Origin: Chitinophaga sp. LS1
GTDB lineage: Bacteria > Bacteroidota > Bacteroidia > Chitinophagales > Chitinophagaceae
Length of the DNA: 64,000 nucleotides
Direction of reading: 5' to 3'
Assembly: GCF_034274695.1 (NCBI RefSeq)
Contig: NZ_CP128362.1
Span: forward strand, 6,822,501-6,886,500
Position numbers and translations under genes: made by a program. Each line of letters starts with the position of its first letter. Within the stretch, counting starts at the first letter, position 1. Below, piece by piece: positions 30,901 through 41,200 of the stretch. Below the pieces are notes generated by a model. The model did no database searches. It saw only the letters and a program-made list of their open reading frames with translations, and had not been told where the DNA came from.

Positions 30901-32223
30901 AGTATCCCCTTCCTCTTCTATTTTACCTGCAAGCGGCGCTTCCTCAAGCACAACATGTACATTGGTTCCTCCTATTCCAAAAGCACTCACACCCGCCCGT
31001 AAAGGATGTGCTGCGGTGGCTTTCCAGGGTGTAAGCGTATCATTTACATAAAATGGCCCTCCATTGAAATCAATATCAGGATTGGGAGATTTGAAATGTA
31101 AACTGGGAGGCAATTCTTTATGATAAAGGGATAAAACCGTCTTTATAAAACCTGCTACACCTGCAGCTGTATCCAGGTGTCCCATATTTGATTTCACGGC
31201 GCCAATCGCACAATGTTTCTCTTTATTGAAATGAAATGCTTCATTGAGTGCAGCAATCTCCACCGGATCTCCCAGTTGCGTAGCGGTACCATGTGCTTCT
31301 ACATATGAAATGGTCTCCGGACCTATGCCGGCAAAACGATGCGCCATCCGGATACACTCCGCCTGCCCCTCCGGGCTGGGCGCTGTATAGCCCACCTTCC
31401 GGTTGCCATCATTATTCATGGCAGAAGCCTTTATAACAGCATAAATGTGATCCTTATCCCTGATCGCATCTTCCATTCTTTTTAACACCACTACCCCTGC
31501 ACCTTCTCCACTGATAGTGCCGGATGCAGCTGCATCAAATGTCCGGCAATGCCCATCTGCCGAATAGATCATTCCCGGCTGGTATGCATACCCTGGTGTA
31601 CGCCCCACATCAATGCGTACGGCACCTGCCACTGCCAGGGAGCACTCCTTTGTAAGCAAACTACGGCATGCCATATGAATAGCAGCCAGCGAAGTAGAAC
31701 AGGCTGTATTGATAAAACAGGCAGGCCCTTTGAAGTTCAGCTTATACGCAATCAGCGTAGGAAGAAAACTCTTATTGGTAATAATGTTCGCAAAAAAAGG
31801 ATCTACATTACTGTCCATTCTCCTGATCATGGAGGCCGCAATCCAGTTCAGATGCTCCGAAGCCCCGGCAAAAATACCAGTACTGCCGGGGTAACGATTG
31901 GGATCATAACCGGCATCTTCCATGGCATGCCATACCTCTTCATGGAATATCCTGATCTGGGGATCCATCAGTTCCGCTTCTTCACGCGTGTATCCAAAAA
32001 AACTATAGTCAAAGGAAGTCTTATCTTCCACTACAGAACGGGCAGCAATAAAACCAGGCCGCTCTTCGCTGATGCCCATATCCCCTAATTCTTCCTTACT
32101 GTAAAAATGTATGAGCTCCCCGCCAGTGCGAATGAGCGACCAGAATTTACGGATATTATCAGCACCTGCAAACCGGCAGGACATGCCTGTTACGGCAATA
32201 TCTTTCTTACTGTAATTACTCAT
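27979..32223 (-). CDS. Type I PKS module KS-AT-KR-ACP
   Basis: The product is 1414 residues and starts 9 bp after NRPS-C. KS spans ~5-430, with catalytic Cys175 in TACSTSLA and His311 and His349 in EAHGTA and NMGHL. AT spans ~520-820, with GHSIGE (Ser613) and HAFH at 710-713, the pattern of malonyl-CoA-specific ATs. KR spans ~960-1300, with the cofactor loop TGGTGKIG and the YAAAN active-site segment. ACP is near 1353 with ELGGDSL. There are no DH, ER or methyltransferase domains, so one malonyl unit is added and the ketone is reduced to a hydroxyl. The KR lacks an obvious LDD motif, which hints at the A type. Unlike the later NRPSs, the protein has no TubC docking domain and begins directly with the KS. 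Coming after a hydrophobic amino acid, it would give a statine-like gamma-amino-beta-hydroxy unit. Confidence 0.94.
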   Translation of the reverse strand: MSNYSKKDIAVTGMSCRFAGADNIRKFWSLIRTGGELIHFYSKEELGDMGISEERPGFIAARSVVEDKTSFDYSFFGYTREEAELMDPQIRIFHEEVWHAMEDAGYDPNRYPGSTGIFAGASEHLNWIAASMIRRMDSNVDPFFANIITNKSFLPTLIAYKLNFKGPACFINTACSTSLAAIHMACRSLLTKECSLAVAGAVRIDVGRTPGYAYQPGMIYSADGHCRTFDAAASGTISGEGAGVVVLKRMEDAIRDKDHIYAVIKASAMNNDGNRKVGYTAPSPEGQAECIRMAHRFAGIGPETISYVEAHGTATQLGDPVEIAALNEAFHFNKEKHCAIGAVKSNMGHLDTAAGVAGFIKTVLSLYHKELPPSLHFKSPNPDIDFNGGPFYVNDTLTPWKATAAHPLRAGVSAFGIGGTNVHVVLEEAPLAGKIEEEGDTELVLFSAKTADGLANQVAALQSFLTVEKPAIPDIAFTTQQGRAHFRYRTSLTAHSVTDLLAQLPMINTNVNAAVHHPAIIFMFPGQGAQYVNMGLGLYQHSPVFRKWIDEGCALLEALTGERYIDILYPPAEEDQRINNTLYTQPLLFVFEYALSQLLAHHGIRPTAMIGHSIGELVAACISGVFTFPDGVRIVLERARCMSEQPQGAMIGVHAALQEVTPLIRDKGVSIAAINAPGNCVISGHEEDVVEVTRLLKEKGISVARLKTSHAFHSGMMSAAAIEFVKGINDITFSTPRIPVYANLTGKVAGDEHCSPVYWGRHIIETVLFWDGVETISTAKGNTVWIEVGPGNVLAGFCRQILQKAPIIQLIRHPQEKTGDYKSFLKGIGKIWESGADVNWNSEGARVSLPGYVFKKNSFPVDADLETLLTRYLHADKEKRQDINNGYYFQGWKKAAFLPNEPVKEKTHFLILSGKNELADRITYQLNRDGHQVTRTNNYEQLKAALARPDNHPEQLIWMGVEDDPETVFLHLLHLIRHGEAFKKLTLITEGLLSVSGESNVYDLPLAPITGLLKVLAQEHPSFSFAHLDVIACSISLVCKELLQNYQQQVVCLRKDFRWVPAYEHISISGQPSASGLKKGGHYLITGGTGKIGMVLAAHLLSNYQATLLLTGRSAPDATIEKVRQLEHLGGTVSYHQLDISDLDALSRFVSQYPGKIDGVIHLAGDVSSTGFSPVTSLEREQVQQHFLPKVRGLQNIHIVFSKLQPDFVWIASSLAAILGGLTYGAYAAANSFMDHFVTVRKQELKNWITVNLDGLSFDAGKSGITQPEMIQVFETTLGLTDYPGVIVSVTDLETRFGKRVIEPAIVVKEKRREKITTESFTPVEQQLLDTWSLFFGTADISIDDNFFELGGDSLKAMTLAGKLNQLFKIQLPVDVFFKHPTIRELSHELQVITGMLQIQGTGNKSENPKALII

Positions 32224-32232
32224 AATTAAATG

Positions 32233-35200
32233 CTAGGATTCTTCAAATAAGCTAAATACATCGTCTGACTGACCCGCATTTTCAGCCATCAGTTCATTAT
32301 TCCCGGGCACCTGTTGATAGACCTCGGCCAGCAAACGAATATTGGGATACCGGAACAACGTGACTACATTCAGTGGCCTGTTGAAATGAGCGGTAATTGA
32401 GTTAACAAGTTTTACCATCGTGAGTGAAGTAGCACCCAGGTCAAAGAAGTTATCATCTATACTGATCGTACCCGGCTCCCTGCCCAATAATTCAGCAACG
32501 ATGCTCACCATGGAGGCTTCTACTTCATCCCTGGCAGCTAACACACCGGAAGATCTTCCCGGCTGTTCCTGCGGAAGAGGTAATACCTGCCGGTCGATTT
32601 TACCGTTAGGGGTCAATGGCAGCTTCTCCAGGTGTATAAATGAAGAAGGAACCATATATTCAGGCAGCCCTTTCAATAGTATCTCCCTTAACCCGGTTAC
32701 CGGCAATGGACCTTCATAATAAGCCGCCAGTTTTAACTGTCCGTCGGTACCTGTGAAAGACGTCACCACCGCTCCCGTAATGCCGGGGACCTGCAATAAC
32801 CGGTGTATAATTTCTCCAGGTTCTACCCGGTATCCACGAATCTTTACCTGTTCGTCTGTACGCCCCTGGTAGGCAATACTGCCATCGGGCAACCACCTGC
32901 CTGTATCTCCCGTTTTATAAATACGCTCCCCGATTGTTGCAGGCTGAATGAATTTTTCAGCAGTCAACGCCTCATTATTCCAGTATCCTCTCGCAAGCGG
33001 GATCCCTCCGATATGAATCTCTCCTGTTACACCTACAGGAACCGGGTTACCTTTTGTATCAAGTATGTAGATTCTCGTATTGGCCAGGGGCTTCCCGATA
33101 GGTGATGCCGTTGTCTCCTCCCTGCCTACGATATGATCCGTCACCATCACCGTACCTTCTGTAGGGCCGTATTGATTCACCAACCGGTAAGGCAACTGGC
33201 TTACATCCAGGTAGGGCAGCCTGTCACCTCCAATCAGCACATATTTCAACCGCAGGTGAAGGGGTGCAGGAATGTGGATTAATTCTCCCACCAGTGCAGG
33301 TGGTACGAAGGCATGCGTAATGTGGTGGTCGGAATAATATTGCATCAGGCGATGGCTATCCAGCTTTAGCTGATCAGGTATTATATGCAGCACGGAACCC
33401 GTGAGCAAAGCAGACCACAGCTCCAGTGCACTGGCATCAAACCCCGGGCCTGCCATCATCGTGGAAGCATCTCCCGGCGCTACCTCATACCTTTGCTGGT
33501 GCCAGTGTACCAGGTTCACCATAGAAGTATGCGCGATCATTACCCCTTTCGGCATTCCGGTCGACCCGGAAGTATAAATGACGTATAACAGGTCATCCGG
33601 AGTGACAGTTACCGGCACATTTGTATGCTGTAAAGGATGCTCACTGTCCAGGCTAAGGACCTGTATACCTTTAAATTTGTTTAACAATGGCGATAATGCA
33701 TGATTCGACAGCACAACCTTCGCCCCTGAATCCGATAGTATATATGCAACCCGCTCTTCGGGATAAGCGGGATCAATAGGCACATACGCTGCACCTGTCC
33801 TGATAATACCCAGGATAGCAATCACCTGCATGGCAGACCGGTGCAGGAATACGGGAACAAGGCAACCTTTTCCAATACCTGCCTGCTGCAGATAACCCGC
33901 CAGTTGATTGCTGAGATGATCCAGCTCACCATACGTGAGCACAGCCCCATCTTCTACCAGGACCGGCTGCAAATAGCGGGCAGCCACCTGTTGCCTGAAT
34001 AGAGAGTATGCACTTTCCCTGTCAGGATACCAGGAACTGGTGGCATTATTTTCCTGTACTAAATGATGCACCTCTTTTCCGGACAGGTAATTTATTTCAC
34101 CCAGGGGGGCTGCCGGGCTTTCCAACAAACCATTCATCAATGCTTCAAAATGCCGGATCAGCTGTGTGGCAAATGCGGCATCATAAATAGCGTTATTATA
34201 TTCAAGCCGGAGGTAAATACCATTTGCCCTTTCAGAAAAGTCGAATACAAGATCAAATTTTATCCCACAGGCGCCTTCATCCAATATGCCGGCAGCAATT
34301 TCCTCCTTTTCTGCACCCTGGAAATTCTGCAACATAATCATCACATCAAACAGGACAGACCGGCTCAGATCGCGCCTTACACCAAGCTCTTCTACCAACC
34401 GGTCAAAAGGATAAACCTGGTGCTCAAAAGCAGCAATTACCTGCTTCCTGACAGCGCCTATTACATGCAAAAACGAGTCCTCTCCATGAATGCTGTTCCG
34501 TAATGCCAGGGTATTCACATAAAAACCGATCTGGTCTTCCAGCTCTGCATGTTCACGTCCTGCCACAGGCGTACCTAATATGATATCTTCCTGCCCGGTG
34601 TAACGATACAATAAAGCATTGAGCACCGCAATAAGACCCATAAAAAGGGTCGCCTGGTTATTCTGGCACAATGCGCGTAACTGATCTCTTTTTTTGCCAT
34701 CGATCAGGAAGCCCAGCGCATGACCATTATATGTTAGCACCGATGGACGTACTTTTACGGAAGGCATTTGCAGCACCGGCAGCTCGCCTGCCAGCTGGGT
34801 CAACCAAAAATCGCGGTGTAACTTCACATTGCCGGCATCCAATATCTTTTGCTGCCAGGCAGTAAATTCTTTATACTGAATACGTAAAGGAGCAATGGAA
34901 GGCTTCACGCCATTTACGAGCGATGCATAACAGGCAGCAATTTCCCGCTGCAAAATGTTCAATGACCAACCGTCACTGATGATATGATGTAAAGTATAGT
35001 ATAACAGGTATTGATCATTGCCAAACCGGGCGAGACCAATGCGAAACAAGGGACCATTTGAAAGATCGAAGGGTGCTTCGATAGCTGTTGTGATGAGCTG
35101 ACTGGCGATATCGCTATCCCATTGCTCATACTCGCTGTATGCAGGAGCGACATGGAACAATGGGGCGGGTATGATCACCTGCCTGAGCGCTCCGGCAGTA

Positions 35201-38200
35201 TTTTCCCTGAATACCGTGCGCAGTATTTCATGGCGTACGGTTACCAGCCGGATGGCTTCTTCCAGGTAGGCCAGCTGGTAATGACCTTGTAATAATACAT
35301 GTCCACCCAGGTTATAAGATCTCACGGCATGTTCCATCTGGCTCAATACCCAGATCCGGCGTTGTCCATCAGATACCGGATAGTCAGGCTGTGTTTCCAG
35401 TACTGCAATCTCCTCGTAAATACCCCCCGGAAGGCGGGCAATTAACTGCGCATGCCCTGCCAGCGTACTGTTGGCAAACAAATCGGCCAACGTTATCTTC
35501 ACACCGAATACACGGTAATAACGGTTAAATAACTGCATTAAGCGGATGCTGTTGCCTCCCATTGACAGGAAATCGTCCATCACACCAATATCAGTTGTCA
35601 GCTTCAATACCTCCTGCCATATCTTTTGCACCTTTAGCTCCGTCGCGTTGCGGGGGGCTATATACCTGCCCTTTTGCGCTTCCTCTTTGTACAGTCCTGC
35701 CAGGGCTGCCCTGTCTACCTTTCCATTCTGTGTCAATGGAATGGCAGCTAGCTGTATAATACGATCAGGGATCATATGCACTGGTAAGGTACCTGACAGT
35801 CTGCCAGATAACTGTTCTGTATCCACCTCCTGTGCAGCGACTATCCATGCTATTAGCTGCTGCTCATGACCATTCCCCAACGCCATGACGATGGCCTGTT
35901 GAATACCTTGTTCCTTCAATAAAGCAGTTTCAATTTCCCCGGGCTCTACACGATAACCACGTACTTTCACCTGGTTATCCGCCCTGCCCAGGTAATCAAG
36001 AGCACCATCCGGCAGTAACCTGGCTTTATCGCCTGTTTTATAAATGGTACGACCCTGCCGGTAAGGGTCTGCAATGAATTTCGCACTGGTCAGGGTTTCA
36101 TTATACAAATATCCGCGGCCTACCCCATCGCCTCCTATACATAATTCGCCTGTCACACCTTCCGGAACCAGCTGTCCCTGCTCATCCAGCACATAGGCAT
36201 ACGTATTCATGATGGGGTTGCCTATTGCTACTTTTTCTTTGCCATAGGGCCCCTGTATGAATGCTACGGTACAACCAACGGTCGTTTCTGTAGGACCATA
36301 TTCATTGTAAATCCGGATATCATCCCTCACCTGTTGCAATAAGGCAATATGATGGGGCAATAATTCTTCTCCGCCTACCACCACCTGGCTCACCCACGAT
36401 GTACCCTGCTGATGCCCTTCCAGTAAAAGTATATGAGCAGGTGTACATTTTACAAAATTGATGTCACTTTTAAAGAAGATATCTTCCAGGCTATCTATGA
36501 CCGGTTGTGCTTCCGGGTACACGATCAGCTCACCACCACTGAGAATAGCCCCAAAGAAGCTGGTCACAGTCAAATCGAATGACAAAGTAGTGAACCACGG
36601 TATTTTGTAATGCAAGGTTGCATCATTGAAATAATTGTCAATGCAATGTTCCAGGTAATGATATAAATTCCTGTGTGTAATGGCTACACCTTTGGGTATA
36701 CCCGTAGAGCCGGAAGTGTAGATCACATATGCAAGATCAGCAGGGGCTACAGCTATCGCAGGTAATACCGGCACAAGTGCACTTTCAATGCCAGCAATCA
36801 TAGCTGCTAATGTATCCTGTTCAATGACTAGCTTACATTTACTATCCTGCACAATCATCGCGCGTCTGGCCGCCGGGTATCTTGCATCAACAGGCACATA
36901 GGCGGCCCCACACTTCAGGATCCCCCACACCAGCGGCACCTGCCATTCACTTCTTTCCAGCTGTATAGCTACAAGATCCTTGTATCCTACCTGGTAATGA
37001 GCAGATAACCACCCCGCGATTTTACGGGACAGCTCATCCAGTTCTGCATAGCTGAATGACCGGTTGATACCCCGCACAGCAATCCGCTCAGGGTATTGCC
37101 GGCAAATAGCTTCCAGCCTGTTTAATACATTATGATCAGCATATTCCCGTTTAGGTCCTTCGAGTAAATCAATCAGCTGTTTTTTCTCTGCATAAGACAT
37201 ATATTCCACCTGGTCAAGCTGCACATCAGGCTTTGCAGCAACCTGCTGCATCAAATAAATAAAATGGTGCATCAACTGTTGCACGCCCTTACTATCATAG
37301 ATGTCCGTATTGAACTCTACACTCATATCCAGCCCACCCTGTCTTTCCGTGAAATAGACCAGGTGATCAAACTTTGCAGCTACCCGCCCTTCATAATATA
37401 TCCTGTCAGGCTCCATATAAGATCCCTGCTTATTATCCCGCTCATTATGCAGGATCAGCATTATATCAAACAATGGAGAATGGCTCATATCTCCTTTTAC
37501 GCCCAGCTCATCTACCAGCCTGTCAAATGGATACAGCTGGTGATCAAAAGCATCCAGTATGACCAGCTTTATCTTTTCCAGCACACTGGTAAATGTATCA
37601 CCCGGCACCAATTGCATTCTAAGGGGAAGCGCATTGATATAAAAACCGATCTGGTCTTCCAGTTCCGGTAGATTCCTGCCTGCGACAGAAGTCCCTATAA
37701 TGTTGTCAGTAGCACCTGTATACCTGTATAGCAATGTGTTTAATACACCCATTAACCCCATAAACAGGGAGCATTCATGATCCTGGCACAGTTTAGCAAA
37801 ATCCGAAGCAATACGGTTACTGATACGCACAGAAAATACATGGCCATTGTAAGACTTGATCGGCGGCCTTTGACGAATAGAAGGGAATACTGTCACCGGA
37901 AGCGGTCCTGCCAATTGTTCCATCCAGTAATCCCGGTCAGCGGTATTCAACTGCTGCTGTTGCCATACCGCGTAATCCCTGTACTGAATCTTTAAGGACG
38001 ATAGCGTGGGAACTTTATTATTACAATAGTCCTGGTAAGCACTGTAAATTTCTTTTCTTAGTATTTCTAATGACCATCCATCACTAATGATATGGTGCAT
38101 TTGATAATACAGCACATTAGCCACTAATCCAATACGCAATAACGGTCCTTTATCGAGCTGAAAAGGCTTTTCATCCTGTGAAATGAATGCTATGGTAATA

Positions 38201-41200
38201 TTTGATAGCTCAGCGGGCAGTACTACCTGCCGCAGCTGGCCTTCTTTTTCAATAAAAATTGTTCTCAATATCTCATGTCGCTGTACAATGGCGTTCACCG
38301 CTTTTTGCAGGGCATCTACATCGACTGCATCTTCCATTTCAAATGAGCCGGACAAAATATAAGCACTGGCTGCACTCGCCTGCTGGCTCAAGATCCAGAT
38401 CCTCCGTTGCCCATCGGACACGGGGTAATCAGGTGCATCTGTAACAGGCAGGAGCAGCGCGGGGGAAGCAACACCTTTACCTGGTATCAGGCTGGCATGC
38501 GCACGGATAGTGGTATGCCTGAATAACTCCTTCACAGACACATGCACACCAAAGCTGGCTTTATATTGGTTGGCCAGTTGCATGATATGCAGACTATGCC
38601 CTCCAAGACTGAAAAAGTCTGCCGCAGTACCTGGCATCGTATCCAGTTCCAGTAAGGCTTTCCATATAGAACAAATGCGGGTTTCCGTTTCATTCACAGG
38701 CGCCACATCATTATCATTAGCAGGCTGATAATAATCGGGAACAGACAACGCCTTCCTGTTAATCTTTCCACTGGCTGTCATTGGCCACTCTTCTACCTGG
38801 ATAAACATGGAAGGGATCATATAATCAGGCAGGTAAACCAGTAACTGTTGCCTGATGATATCTGCAGGATAATCATTCTTTCCCCTGTAAAATGCATTTA
38901 TCCGCCATGAACCCTTGTGATCTTTTTGTGCCTGTACCACACTTTCATAAATGCCATTCAACTGTTGCATGGCATATTCAATCTCACCCAGCTCTATCCT
39001 GTTTCCCCTGATCTTTACCTGGTCATCTGTACGGCCAATATATTCTATGTTACCATCGGGCAGCCAGTAGCCAATATCTCCCGTACGATACATGATCTCC
39101 CCTTTTCCAAATGGAGTGGGTACAAATTTTTCAGCAGTCGTGGTGGGTAATGCAAAATACCCTGCTGCCACACCATCTCCTGCAATGCAGATCTCACCGG
39201 GTACACCTATCGGCAACAACTGTGCATTCTTGTCAAGTATATATACACTAACATTGGCAATTGGCTTTCCAATAGGAACAGTTTTATTTTTCTTATCAAT
39301 AAACCTACCAGTGCTTTCCTGTAATAATAAACCCGGCAATCTGAATTGACCTCCGCTTTCAAGTTGAGCAGCAATAAAAGCCTGCTCATCCAGCATGGCA
39401 TCAAAATCTGCAGCGGTCGTATAAGGGTTCATAATCACCGCCCTTAATACCACTACCCGCTCTCTCTCCACTCCTACTGCCGGATGATCAAATTCAATTT
39501 CAGTAAAGGAAACAAAATATTTTCCCTGTGTAAATTCTGCCTTTTGCAGTTTCCTGTTCAGCTCATTAACAAATTGTAATTCTTCGGCTGATAAGTTACC
39601 AGCCCTGAATTTTTTGAGTAAGGCAGTGGGAATATACCGGTAGGTAAGAATATTCATCTCAGGCACCGTCGTGATCTGGAAGTTATCCCGCTGACCGATT
39701 TTATCTGCCAGCAACAGTGTCCGGTTGTAGTTCATCTCCATCAGGTCACTGAATCCTTTTGCGCCCAGCATCTTCAGCGCACCATGAAACAATAGGGAAA
39801 CAAATGAACGGGATCCTTCTATACTGAAACGCCCCAGGTCATAACTACCTTTCCGGGCCTGGTAAAATGTATTATTCTCAGAAAAAGAGGCAAAATCAGG
39901 AGAGCGGAACAGGCATACACTGGCGCCCATTGGCAGGTACATTTGTTTATGACCACAAATCGTCACCGTATCTGCTCTTTGTATGCCCTTCAGCTTTTTC
40001 GCTAACTGGGCAGAGAAAAGTAACATTCCTCCAAATGCAGCATCCGCATGAAAATGAATTCCATATTGTGCTGCAATGTCGGCCAGTTCTTCCAGTGGAT
40101 CTATACGGCCGGTCTCGGTAGCTCCCGCTACTCCAATGATCGCCAGCACGAGCATGCCTTCTTTCCTGAACCGCTCAATATAATCAACGAGTTTTTTTCT
40201 GCCTGCTTCCAGGTCGTCTTTGTCAATTTCAAATTTATATACCTGCGAAGTACCCAGCCCCAGCGTCCTCATGGCCTTATTAATAGAATAATGCGCCAGC
40301 CTGGAACTGAGAACTACCACCCCTTTATACTTAAAATGCGCCAATGCTTTCACAATCCCTTCTTCTACAATTCCCCTGAAACCATCTCCGGCGGGGAGTG
40401 CTTTATTCAATGCATAGCTCAATGCAGTTATATTTGATATAGTTCCCCCATTGGTGACTACCCCCAGGCAGTACTGTGCATCCTGCAAATGCTTTTTATA
40501 AAAGGTATAGCGCATCCGGTACACAACCTTGTGCATCATACCAATCACCTGCCGCTCTATCGTACTGCCGGCAAAAGAAGTGTCAATCTTCACCAGGTTC
40601 TGGTTCAGCTCTATCAGCAGTGCACTCAGGTCCTTGATGAAAGGAGGAATCGTACTGGTCATATGCCCCAGGTAATTAGGACTCGAAACATTCACGATAC
40701 CCGGCAGCAGGTCATTTCGGAGAAAGTCCACATATTCTTCCGGCGTCCAGGCTTTATCTATGGAAACATCATAGAATTTCTCCAACGCTTCCCTGGAAGG
40801 CAGTGGTTTGATAATTTCCTGCCTGCTGTTAAATTCTTTTATCAAACCATTCACATCGTCTTTGATGGAAAGACTAAATTGGGGAATCGCTTCACCAGGT
40901 AAGCTACCGTTCCCAAATTGATAAGCCGTATTATAACAGGTAGCATCTCCCATGATTTCGGTAGAGCCATAGATGTTCAGCAGGATATGATCAGGGAATA
41001 TAGAATAAAAATCATAGGCCAGATCAGCGCTCAACTGCTCACCACTACATGTCCAGTAGCGAAGATGTTCCAGTAAAGAAACATCCATAGATTCCAGCTT
41101 TTGCAGGATGGCTTTTAATAACGAGGGCACCAGTACTATACGGGTAACCTGGTAATGGGCTAATTGCCGGATAAATTCAGCAGTATCCAGTAGCTCTTCT

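Noticed and set aside
39300..40890. The decarboxylase as a separate gene or a sequencing/assembly artefact
   Set aside because: The reading frame is open on both sides with no start or stop at the edges, and A6-A10 of the host A domain follow in the correct order. I therefore treat it as a genuine insert, though only reads can prove this.
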